A stretch of DNA of 8,570 nt from Nitrospiraceae bacterium (lineage in GTDB: Bacteria; Nitrospirota; Thermodesulfovibrionia; Thermodesulfovibrionales; UBA1546), in NCBI GenBank assembly GCA_003535475.1, contig DOHC01000228.1, positions 1 through 8,570 of the forward strand, read 5' to 3'. The translations under genes and the position numbers were made by a program. The notes under the pieces were generated by a model. It saw nothing but the letters and a program-made list of their open reading frames with translations, was not told the DNA's origin and did not search any database. Of this stretch, positions 1 through 6,140 are shown piece after piece (position 1 is the stretch's first letter; each line of letters starts with the position of its first letter).

Positions 1-972
1 GTGTTGCACTTCATTATTGAACTGGATAGACTTATTACAAAAGAACACTTGAGACTTGCTCTTGAGCGTCAGGTTATTTTCGGAGGCAGGATAGGGACAA
101 ATATTGTTGAGCTTGGCATTCTTACAGAAGACGAATTCACAAAATTTCTCAGCCACTATCTCAAGATTCCTATTGTTGAACCTTCGCAACTGGTGAATAT
201 AGATGAAGATACAATCTCTGCAATAAACAGGGAGATGGCGGAGAAATACAAGGCGATCCCGTTTAAAAAAGATAAAAACAGATTACATATGGCAATGCTT
301 GACCCCAAGGATATGAAGGCGGTGGATGATTTCAGGTTTATCAGCGGCTATGACGTAATCCCTTATGCCGCATCGGAACTGAGGATTCTCTATGCACTCG
401 AGAAATACTACAGAATTAAAAGGGATCTCAGATATATAAGCATTTTTGACCGCATTGAGGAAGAAAAACAGGTTATTGTCACAGATTCGGAGGAACTCAA
501 GAAAGTAAAACAGGCATTTGCAAATGTGACCGAAAAAGAAGAGATTGCAGGGATTCTAATAAGCGAGGCGCAGAAGGCTGCAAAAAGGGCGGCGCTGTTT
601 ATAGTGAAAGGCAATGGGGTTTCAGGGTGGAAGGCTAAAGGGTTAACGGTTGAAGGAGTTGATATCAATGCATTGTCTTCGGGAGGCGCCTCGTCGATAT
701 TTAACGATGTTCTTGTGAAGAAGGCTTATTACAGGGGCCCTGTGCTTAAGTCGCACGGCAATGAAGATCTTATAAAAATACTGTCTGGAACACCGCAGGA
801 CAGCCTCACAATTCCGATAAGCATAAGAGACAGGGCAGTGGCTTTGCTTTATGCGGACAACGGGATCGATTCGGTTCTTGACGCTAATGTGAATTATCTC
901 AATACACTGGTTTCAATGGCTTCCATGGCTTTTGAGATATTGATACTGAGGAAGAAGATAATGGATATGTAG
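1..972 (+). CDS. MshEN/GspE N-terminal domain protein with GAF-like C-terminal half (probably 5'-partial)
   Basis: Residues 1-53 fit the MshEN layout of two 24-residue motifs with a 5-residue spacer (1-24 and 30-53); this fold begins type II secretion and type IV pilus ATPases and binds cyclic-di-GMP in some of them. Motif II keeps R30, I31, G32, G39 and L50. Motif I is degenerate: it opens VLH where RLG is expected, has R10 where Gly is usual, but keeps L17, L21 and Q24. The rest of the domain runs to about residue 140. Residues 165-320 look like a divergent GAF-type sensor, with a strand-rich segment around 269-285 (LTIPISIRDRAVALLYAD). There is no Walker A or B ATPase module, so this is not a secretion ATPase but a likely regulatory or scaffold protein. 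The frame opens at base 1 (GTG) exactly where motif I begins. Since family members carry a few residues before it and no ribosome site can be seen, the true start probably lies upstream. The stop is TAG at 970-972. Fold is fairly sure; function is unknown. Confidence 0.75.
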   Translation: MLHFIIELDRLITKEHLRLALERQVIFGGRIGTNIVELGILTEDEFTKFLSHYLKIPIVEPSQLVNIDEDTISAINREMAEKYKAIPFKKDKNRLHMAMLDPKDMKAVDDFRFISGYDVIPYAASELRILYALEKYYRIKRDLRYISIFDRIEEEKQVIVTDSEELKKVKQAFANVTEKEEIAGILISEAQKAAKRAALFIVKGNGVSGWKAKGLTVEGVDINALSSGGASSIFNDVLVKKAYYRGPVLKSHGNEDLIKILSGTPQDSLTIPISIRDRAVALLYADNGIDSVLDANVNYLNTLVSMASMAFEILILRKKIMDM

Positions 973-987
973 AAATCAAATTTCAGC

Positions 988-1016
988 TTGACAAAATATA
1001 TTCTTCTTGATAGTGT
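988..1016 (+). promoter_or_regulatory. Promoter for the HU gene
   Basis: A perfect -35 hexamer TTGACA (988-993) is followed by a 17-base spacer and TAGTGT (1011-1016). The -10 is weak (3 of 6) but is preceded by TGa (1008-1010), an extended -10 feature that can compensate. The predicted transcription start is near 1023, giving a leader of about 56 bases before the HU start codon. It sits 15 bases after the stop of the upstream gene, so HU can be expressed independently of it. Called from sequence only. Confidence 0.6.
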
Positions 1017-1025
1017 TACTGCATT

Positions 1026-1042
1026 CCGATATTAATCATCGG
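1026..1042 (+). promoter_or_regulatory. Small inverted repeat in the HU leader
   Basis: CCGAT (1026-1030) and ATCGG (1038-1042) flank a 7-base AT-rich spacer. The repeat lies just after the predicted transcription start and well before the ribosome site. It could be an operator half-site pair or a short leader hairpin. Five pairs can occur by chance, so this is a weak call. Confidence 0.25.
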
Positions 1043-1078
1043 ACAGCCATTGCCAGTTAAGAGAAAGGGGGGAAGTTA

Positions 1079-1351
1079 ATGACAAAAGCGGAGATTATTG
1101 ACAAGATAGCTTCGGGTGCTGGGCTGAGCAAGACAGATGCTTCAAAGGCGCTTGATTCAACTTTAAATGCAATCAAGTTATCATTGAAAAAAGGGCAGAA
1201 GGTTACGCTTGTCGGCTTCGGAGCATTCTCAACCGTGAAGCGAAAAGCCAGAAAAGGGCGCAATCCTAAAACAGGGCAGGTTATCAATATCCCGGCTGCA
1301 AGAGTGCCGAAATTTATATCAGGCAAAGCGCTTAAAGATGCGGTTAAATAA
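1079..1351 (+). CDS. hup: HU-family histone-like DNA-binding protein
   Basis: This 90-residue protein has the usual HU/IHF length and architecture: an alpha-helical dimerisation region at residues 1-40, the GFGAF turn at 46-50, and the basic beta-arm around 54-74 with RNPKTG at 61-66. P63 is the proline that intercalates into the DNA minor groove in this family. The end, [12 protein letters not shown], is typical of HU. HU dimers bend and compact DNA with little sequence preference and assist replication, recombination and transcription. HU is preferred over IHF because of the general HU-like arm and tail, but the two cannot be separated with certainty. The ATG at 1079 follows a purine-rich ribosome site (AAGGGGGG, 1065-1072) at 6-base spacing. 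The gene has its own promoter and a hairpin terminator, so it is probably monocistronic. In some related bacteria an HU/IHF gene sits next to rpsA-sppA; here it faces that cluster from the opposite strand several kilobases away. Confidence 0.95.
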   Translation: MTKAEIIDKIASGAGLSKTDASKALDSTLNAIKLSLKKGQKVTLVGFGAFSTVKRKARKGRNPKTGQVINIPAARVPKFISGKALKDAVK

Positions 1352-1362
1352 TTTACAATTTG

Positions 1363-1403
1363 CCCCGTTAGAGAAGATAATTTCTAACGGGGGATTACTT
1401 TTT
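1363..1403 (+). terminator. Rho-independent terminator of the HU gene, shared with the convergent gene
   Basis: A perfect 10-bp stem, CCCCGTTAGA (1363-1372) and TCTAACGGGG (1383-1392), closes a 10-base loop and is followed by a T-rich stretch ending in five Ts (1399-1403). It starts 12 bases after the HU stop. The convergent zinc-ribbon gene has its stop codon at 1395-1397, immediately beside the stem, so read from the other strand the same hairpin could end that transcript too. The minus-strand tail is only AT-rich, so termination is probably stronger in the HU direction. Confidence 0.85.
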
Positions 1404-1682
1404 AAAAAGCTCATCAAATCTTTTTCTTGCATTGCCCCTGTCTTTATCTGTTGAATTGCCGCTTGAGCTTTCTCTAAAAATAAAGTAGTCACAGAAATTC
1501 GCCTTATCCCGCGTTCTCTGGAATTCAGCCTTCGGTTCAAGGCATTTGTTATGGGAAGTTTCCGAGTGGAATTTACAGTTCAGGCATATATGCAGGTCTC
1601 CTCCGCATCCAGGGCATAAAGCCTTCCGCGAAAAAAATCTGTCAATCTCGATTGGCTTTTTACACAGAGCGCATGTTTTCAT
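1395..1682 (-). CDS. Conserved cysteine-rich double zinc-ribbon protein, function unknown
   Basis: This 95-residue protein has eight cysteines in a regular pattern: C4-x2-C7 and C23-x2-C26 form one probable zinc ribbon, and C33-x2-C36, C47 and C64 with nearby H39 and H44 suggest a second metal site. The segment from about 33 to 67, with CLNCKFH, NKCLEPKAE and ANFCDYF, matches a small family I recall from Desulfobacterota and Nitrospirota genomes, where it is annotated hypothetical. The rest is charged and ends in a lysine-rich tail; there is no signal peptide or membrane segment, so it should be cytoplasmic. The frame is open up to 1733, but that extension would translate part of the palindromic repeat. 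The ATG at 1680-1682 has GGAG 6 bases upstream and begins MKTCALC, so it was chosen. It follows the DHH/CBS/nucleotidyltransferase gene on the same strand after 139 bases holding the repeat. A nucleic-acid or protein binding role is possible but unproven. Confidence 0.8.
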   Translation of the reverse strand: MKTCALCKKPIEIDRFFSRKALCPGCGGDLHICLNCKFHSETSHNKCLEPKAEFQRTRDKANFCDYFIFRESSSGNSTDKDRGNARKRFDELFKK

Positions 1683-1696
1683 TGTTGCTCCGAAAA

Positions 1697-1769
1697 TGTC
1701 ATTCTCTGGCTTGACCAGAGAATCCAGTTCCACTTTTTCTGGATTCCCCGATCAAGTCGGGGAATGACA
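1697..1769. repeat. Palindromic intergenic repeat, copy 1 (paired inverted hairpins)
   Basis: The element is bounded by TGTCATTC and GAATGACA and built of two 31-base arms in inverted orientation (1697-1727 and 1739-1769) around an 11-base T-rich centre. Each arm folds by itself: ATTCTCTGG/CCAGAGAAT (1701-1709, 1715-1723) with loop CTTGA, and a 9-bp stem starting ATTCCCCGA (1743-1751, 1757-1765) with loop TCAAG, the reverse complement of CTTGA. The arms end in AATCCAG and CTGGATT, so the whole element can also pair end to end. It belongs to the general class of REP-like palindromes with ATTCC...GGAAT cores found in many genomes. It sits between two minus-strand genes and could act as a transcript-stabilising or terminating structure. 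No transposase is present. Confidence 0.85.
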
Positions 1770-1821
1770 AAAGTATTTTCATACCCCTTTGTGAGCTGAA
1801 GGCTCGTGAGGGTTTCACCTG

Positions 1822-4434
1822 TCATTGTTTTTTTAGATATTTTTCTGTGATAAACCTTTCTTCATCCTCTTTGGTTTTCAGTCTGCCGCTTAGTTTTTCA
1901 TCAAGCAGTTCTGAAAAAAGTTTAGAGTAAACGGGACCCGGCTTGAAGCCTATCCTTTGCAGGTCTTTACCTTTCAGAATCGGCTTTATCTTCCTTAATT
2001 CAATCAGATATTGAGATATTGCTTTCTGTTTCTGTTTGCTTTTGCTCCGAGCCATTGAGAACAGAAGGATTTCAATGCTGACTCCATTCAGAACATGATA
2101 CAAGCCGGCTGGATCATTTAAGGGAAGTTTATTCAGTATATCCTTCGACTGTGCTATGCCTTTTGTTGTCATCTCTCTTACCCTGAGGGGTGGTGCCAGC
2201 CTTTCGACAGCGGTGTTCCTTTCTTCCTCTTTAAGGGTGGACAGCAGAGCCATCAGGTACAGCGCTCCCCTGTCAGGACTTTCCTCAAGGAAAAGCAGAT
2301 TGAACCATGCGAGAGTCTCAAACATAGACTGTAATGCTGACTCGAGCTCATTATTGAATAAGAGTCCCGGATGTATCACTTTTAACAGCCCGAATTCAGA
2401 AAGTGTTTTAAGAGTCTTGACAGGTTCTGTTTCGCTGAATGCAAGCCGGAGTTCCTCATAAAGCCTTGCTCCTGAAAGCCTCCTGAAGAGATCCAATTTG
2501 AGCGTTGACTTTATAAGAGTTTCCGTATGTTTGCTGAGCTTAAAGCCGAATCTTTCTGAAAATCTTATTGCCCTGAATGCCCTTGTGGGATCCTCGATGA
2601 AACTCAGATTGTGTATAACTCTTACAATCTTCTCTCTCAGGTCGCGCTGTCCGCCGAAAAAGTCTATAAGCAGCCCGAAATCCTTCAGGTTAAGCTTTAC
2701 TGCAAGGGTGTTGATTGTGAAATCCCTCCTGTAAAGGTCTTTTTTTATTGAGGAAATTTCCACCTTGGGAAGGGATGCAGGGGATTCGTAATACTCTGTC
2801 CTTGCAGTTGCCACATCAAGTTTCAGATTGTCTGTGATTATTTTTGCCGTGCCGAACCTCTCATGCGTTCTTATCTTTGCATTCAGTTTCCTGCCGAATG
2901 CTTTTGCAAAGGAAATTCCGTCTCCCTCAACAACAATGTCAATGTCAAAATTTTCCTCGCCCCTGAGCAGATCCCTTACTGAACCTCCGACAAGATATGC
3001 GTTAATCCCAAGCTGATCCGCAATCTCTCCTGCAAGTTTGAGGATGGAGTATATTTCAGCCGGAAATTTTTCTTTGAGAAGCACTGCTATGTTTCTTCCT
3101 ATGGATGGTTTTTCTCTTGTATCTGATTTATCAAGCCTGCGCCGTTTTAAAAATTCTTCATAAATGGTTCTTAAAAGGTCAGTTCTTGTTATTGCGCCGA
3201 CTATAATGTCTTTCTCTATTACCGGCATAAATCTTTGGTTATGTTCTATCATCATCTGTTCTATTTGCCTGATAGATGTGTCAGGGCTGACAGTTGCAGC
3301 ATCAGTTGTGCAGAAATCTATGGCTTTGCTTTTGTCAAATCCATGAAAAAGCGCTTTTTCAACGATTTCCCTTGATATTAAGCCGGTATACTTTGAGTTT
3401 TTTATAACAGGGAGAACGTTCACGCCGTATTTGGTCATTATTGTTTCTATTTCCTTTACGGCGCTGTCCCAGTTAATGCTTACCACAGGGCTTGTCATAA
3501 TATCCGATGCAACCTTGCCCGGCTTTACATTATCAAGTATAACTCTCGTCAGCCTTTCCTCGATTATCTCAAGGGATTCTTCCTTTACAGTAGCCGCGGC
3601 TGCCGTAGAATGGCCTCCGCCGTTGAATTCTCTCATCACATCCGCGGCATTGAGTTCAGGCGCACGGCTTCTTGCCACCAGAAGTATTTTCCCCTCCATT
3701 CTGAGGAGTACGAATAATGCATCAATGTCTTCCATATCCATTATCCTGTGCGCGAGATGCGCAGCGTCGCCGAGATAGCTCTCACGCGAAGCCTTTGCTA
3801 TTTTTATCCTTATCCCGCTGCTGACTATTTCTTTTGCTGACTGGACAAGTTCATTAAGGATATCAAGTTCTTCACGGCTCATTTCCAGTCTGAGGAAACT
3901 TGAGACGATATTCAAATTGGCGCCGCGTTTGATAAGATAGGCGGCGGCAAGAAGGTCCTGCTCTGTCGTGGATGGGAAAAGCAGCGAGCCTGTCTCTTCA
4001 TATATGCCGAGACACAGGATGGTTGCCTCCATTGGCGAGGGATGAAGCTTTTTGTCTTTCAATATCTCTGAAAATATAGTCGCTGTAGCGCCGACTTCCT
4101 CAATAATCTCAAGACTGCCGCGTATATCCCCTTTTGCAAATGGATGATGGTCATATATGTGTATGCTTATTCCGGGTTTGGAAATCAGTTCTGCAAACTG
4201 CCCTATCCTTTTAGGATTCTTAGTGTCAACGATAATCAAACGTGTAATCTTTGACAGGTCGATGTCTTTAATGCGTTTTATCTCCACAGGCTCAAATGCC
4301 TCTATGAAATCCCTGAGTTTTTTTTCCTGAGAGCCTGCAAAGACTATTTCTGCCTCAGGGTAGAGTTTCTTTGCAGCGACCATTGAAGCGAGGGAATCAA
4401 AATCAGCGTTTATGTGAGAAGTTATTATGTCCAT
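1822..4434 (-). CDS. DHH phosphoesterase - CBS pair - tRNA nucleotidyltransferase (CCA/A-adding or poly(A) polymerase) fusion
   Basis: This 870-residue protein joins three modules. Residues 1-300 are a DHH/DHHA1 phosphoesterase: NADFDSLAS (9-17, D11 and D13), D70, D95-H96-H97, and the DHHA1 GGGH at 272-275. Residues 307-364 and 372-428 are two CBS domains (VLPVI, FMPVI), which usually bind adenine nucleotides and regulate the partner domain. Residues 450-870 are a class II nucleotidyltransferase: LVGGSVRD (481-488), catalytic D497 and D499, RRDFTIN (569-575), and E614-D615-x2-R618, the region that reads the incoming base in CCA enzymes. This arrangement is known from bacteria that split tRNA CCA synthesis into CC-adding and A-adding enzymes (Aquifex, Geobacter), so A-adding is plausible, but CCA-adding or poly(A) polymerase cannot be excluded. 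The DHH part may trim RNA ends or degrade short RNA or dinucleotides. The ATG at 4432-4434 has GGAG about 10 bases upstream; domain order is complete and no frameshift is seen. It is cytoplasmic. No clear promoter was found in the upstream gap. Confidence 0.92.
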   Translation of the reverse strand: MDIITSHINADFDSLASMVAAKKLYPEAEIVFAGSQEKKLRDFIEAFEPVEIKRIKDIDLSKITRLIIVDTKNPKRIGQFAELISKPGISIHIYDHHPFAKGDIRGSLEIIEEVGATATIFSEILKDKKLHPSPMEATILCLGIYEETGSLLFPSTTEQDLLAAAYLIKRGANLNIVSSFLRLEMSREELDILNELVQSAKEIVSSGIRIKIAKASRESYLGDAAHLAHRIMDMEDIDALFVLLRMEGKILLVARSRAPELNAADVMREFNGGGHSTAAAATVKEESLEIIEERLTRVILDNVKPGKVASDIMTSPVVSINWDSAVKEIETIMTKYGVNVLPVIKNSKYTGLISREIVEKALFHGFDKSKAIDFCTTDAATVSPDTSIRQIEQMMIEHNQRFMPVIEKDIIVGAITRTDLLRTIYEEFLKRRRLDKSDTREKPSIGRNIAVLLKEKFPAEIYSILKLAGEIADQLGINAYLVGGSVRDLLRGEENFDIDIVVEGDGISFAKAFGRKLNAKIRTHERFGTAKIITDNLKLDVATARTEYYESPASLPKVEISSIKKDLYRRDFTINTLAVKLNLKDFGLLIDFFGGQRDLREKIVRVIHNLSFIEDPTRAFRAIRFSERFGFKLSKHTETLIKSTLKLDLFRRLSGARLYEELRLAFSETEPVKTLKTLSEFGLLKVIHPGLLFNNELESALQSMFETLAWFNLLFLEESPDRGALYLMALLSTLKEEERNTAVERLAPPLRVREMTTKGIAQSKDILNKLPLNDPAGLYHVLNGVSIEILLFSMARSKSKQKQKAISQYLIELRKIKPILKGKDLQRIGFKPGPVYSKLFSELLDEKLSGRLKTKEDEERFITEKYLKKQ

Positions 4435-4494
4435 TTTGTTTATGCTCCGCAGTTGCTAATAAGACCATAAATAGTGTCACATTTCTAAAACCAG

Positions 4495-4587
4495 TTTGTC
4501 ATGCTGGCTTGTCCAGCATCTTTCTTTCAGCCTCGGCTGATTCGCTGAGGTGAATAAGAAGGATTCCAGACAAGCTGGAATGACAAA
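4495..4587. repeat. Palindromic intergenic repeat, copy 2 (paired inverted hairpins plus central hairpin)
   Basis: The outer ends are TTTGTCAT and ATGACAAA. The left arm folds as ATGCTGG/CCAGCAT (4501-4507, 4513-4519) with loop CTTGT; the right arm as ATTCCAG/CTGGAAT (4563-4569, 4575-4581) with loop ACAAG, the reverse complement of CTTGT. The centre holds further pairing: CCTCGGC (4531-4537) with GCTGAGG (4544-4550, one G-T pair), or alternatively TCAGCC (4527-4532) with GGCTGA (4535-4540). It has the same plan as the element at 1697-1769 but different stem bases, loop end and centre, so the two are relatives, not recent duplicates. It fills most of the gap between the diguanylate cyclase gene and the nucleotidyltransferase fusion gene. 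Confidence 0.8.
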
Positions 4588-4629
4588 TAGAGTGATAAGT
4601 TACCCCCTCAGTTTGAGAAAGATCCCGCT

Positions 4630-6036
4630 TTACATGTGACTGTTGTAGAGAACTACTATATTTCTGCCCGTGGACTTTGCTTTGTAAAGGGCTTTGTCTG
4701 CAAATGTTATGAGATCATCTTTGTCCTTTATATTATGGGCAGGATATGATGATACGCCAATACTTACCGTAAGCCTGCTTTTTCTCCCAAATTCGCTGAA
4801 CCTGTGCTTCTCTATAAGAACCCTCAGCGCTTCAGCCTTTGCTACCGCTGCCTGTGCAGGTGTCTGCGGGAGCAGCATAATAAACTCTTCGCCTCCGTAT
4901 CTTGCAAGCACATCGCTTTTTCTCGTGTGTTTTTTCAACAGTCCTGCAAATTTGCTGAGGACGATATCGCCGATTCTGTGTCCGTATTTGTCATTAATAT
5001 CTTTGAAGTGGTCAATGTCAATCATAAGGGAGCTTAGATGGAATTTGTATCTCCGGGTCCTGCTGAACTCTTCGGCAAAACGGCGGTAAAAATACCTGAC
5101 ATTATAAAGCCCTGTCAGATAATCGGTTATGGCAAGCTTTTCAAAATGTGATTTTTCATTTTCAATCTTCTCATGGAGAAAGGCGTTATAGAGGAGATTT
5201 GCGGATGAGCTTGCAATTGCTGTGCAGAGTCTTATCTCCCTCTCTGTAAAGGTATGATTTGACCTTGAAGTTCTCAGGAATAAGGTGCCGATAACTTCAT
5301 CCCTGAAGATAATGGGGATAACAAGAATGGACCGTATTCCCAGAGGCACAATAATATTCCTGACCGCTTTCAGCAAAGGGTCTTTTAATGCATCTTTTAT
5401 TACCACAGTTTTTCTTGTGCTGAGTGATTTTCTTATCTCAGGATATTTCTTTAGATCTAACTTTATGTTTGCTATCTTCGGGTCTTCAAATGTTGAGACA
5501 ACATAAGCATGGTTTCTTTCTTCGGGAGGAATGCTTACCATAGAACATCTTTCAACATTTATGATTTCTGCTATCTTGCTTACAACAAAATACAGCGCTT
5601 CTTTAGGATCAAGAGTTGAAGATATAAGGTGTATAGATTCAAGCACTGTTTCAAGATCTTTTTTCTCTCCGTAGATGCTTTCCAATAAGCCTTTTTTGCT
5701 GATGGCTGTTTTAAGTTTGTACTCAAAATCTTCCTTGTGAAATGGGCTGATGAGATAGCATTCAATATTGCACTGCATGAGAGAGCGGATGCTCTTAGTT
5801 ATATTGCCGGATAGCATTGATATTACAGGACAGCCTATTTTTGAATAGCTGATCCCTTTCAATTCATCAGGACTTCCGATGACAAGGGTCTCAGGCTTCC
5901 TTTTATTAAGTTTATTCAGGAGAGATTGGGTATCTTTTATGAATATTGCGGAGTACTCATTATTCTCTCTAAAAAACTCTCTCAGGAACTCAAGAGTTTC
6001 CTTGTTTTTGTCATATATAAATATCTCTCTTTTCAT
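4630..6036 (-). CDS. Diguanylate cyclase: degenerate receiver - GAF - GGDEF
   Basis: The protein has 468 residues and makes cyclic-di-GMP from two GTP. Residues 1-115 have a response-regulator receiver fold (IFIYDKN at the start), but the usual phospho-acceptor Asp position reads LVIGSP (51-56) and the conserved Lys before PF is Ser (LISPF, 95-99), so it is probably not phosphorylated. Residues about 130-286 form a GAF sensor domain. A short coiled linker (284-300) leads to the GGDEF domain, 300-465: DYLTGLYN (305-312), metal-binding D340 and the following D342, and active-site GGEEF (381-385). The inhibitory I-site RxxD is intact (R372, D375), so product feedback is expected. No membrane segment is seen, so it is likely cytoplasmic. 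The ATG at 6034-6036 follows AAGG at about 7 bases, and a near-consensus promoter lies about 30 bases upstream, so it is transcribed apart from sppA. The ligand of the GAF domain cannot be told. Confidence 0.93.
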   Translation of the reverse strand: MKREIFIYDKNKETLEFLREFFRENNEYSAIFIKDTQSLLNKLNKRKPETLVIGSPDELKGISYSKIGCPVISMLSGNITKSIRSLMQCNIECYLISPFHKEDFEYKLKTAISKKGLLESIYGEKKDLETVLESIHLISSTLDPKEALYFVVSKIAEIINVERCSMVSIPPEERNHAYVVSTFEDPKIANIKLDLKKYPEIRKSLSTRKTVVIKDALKDPLLKAVRNIIVPLGIRSILVIPIIFRDEVIGTLFLRTSRSNHTFTEREIRLCTAIASSSANLLYNAFLHEKIENEKSHFEKLAITDYLTGLYNVRYFYRRFAEEFSRTRRYKFHLSSLMIDIDHFKDINDKYGHRIGDIVLSKFAGLLKKHTRKSDVLARYGGEEFIMLLPQTPAQAAVAKAEALRVLIEKHRFSEFGRKSRLTVSIGVSSYPAHNIKDKDDLITFADKALYKAKSTGRNIVVLYNSHM

Positions 6037-6067
6037 GACGCCCTTGCCGTGTTTAATACCTGCCTAA

Positions 6068-6096
6068 ATTATAGATTTAGAACAGAGAAAATTCAA
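6068..6096 (-). promoter_or_regulatory. Sigma70-type promoter for the diguanylate cyclase gene
   Basis: On the minus strand TTGAAT (6091-6096) is followed by exactly 17 bases and a perfect TATAAT (6068-6073). The predicted transcription start is near 6061, giving a leader of about 25 bases before the ATG at 6034-6036. It lies within the 92-base gap after sppA. This is the best promoter match in the window. Confidence 0.75.
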
Positions 6097-6116
6097 GCTT
6101 TAGATTGTGCATCATC

Positions 6117-6140
6117 CTGGCGCTCTGATTATGGCGCCAG
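6117..6140 (-). terminator. Possible weak hairpin at the end of sppA
   Basis: CTGGCGC (6117-6123) and GCGCCAG (6134-6140) form a 7-bp GC-rich stem with a 10-base loop that includes the sppA stop codon. No run of Ts follows on the minus strand, so it is not a standard intrinsic terminator. It may protect the 3' end or cause partial termination before the next promoter. Confidence 0.35.

Noticed and set aside
1683..1733. Extended N-terminus of the zinc-ribbon protein from an upstream ATG at 1733
   Set aside because: The extra 17 residues would be translated from the palindromic repeat, and the ATG at 1680-1682 has a good ribosome site and starts right at the conserved Cys motif.
1784..1813. 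Hairpin after the nucleotidyltransferase fusion gene as a terminator
   Set aside because: Only GAGC/GCTC pairs firmly on the minus strand; the rest needs G-T pairs available only in + strand RNA, and no T-run follows.
4435..4494. Promoter for the nucleotidyltransferase fusion gene
   Set aside because: AT-rich hexamers such as TTATTA and TATTTA are present, but no -35 match at proper spacing and no sigma54 pattern could be found.
1697..4587. CRISPR array or transposon ends
   Set aside because: There are only two divergent palindromes 2.7 kb apart, with ordinary genes between them, no regular spacers and no transposase or target-site duplication.
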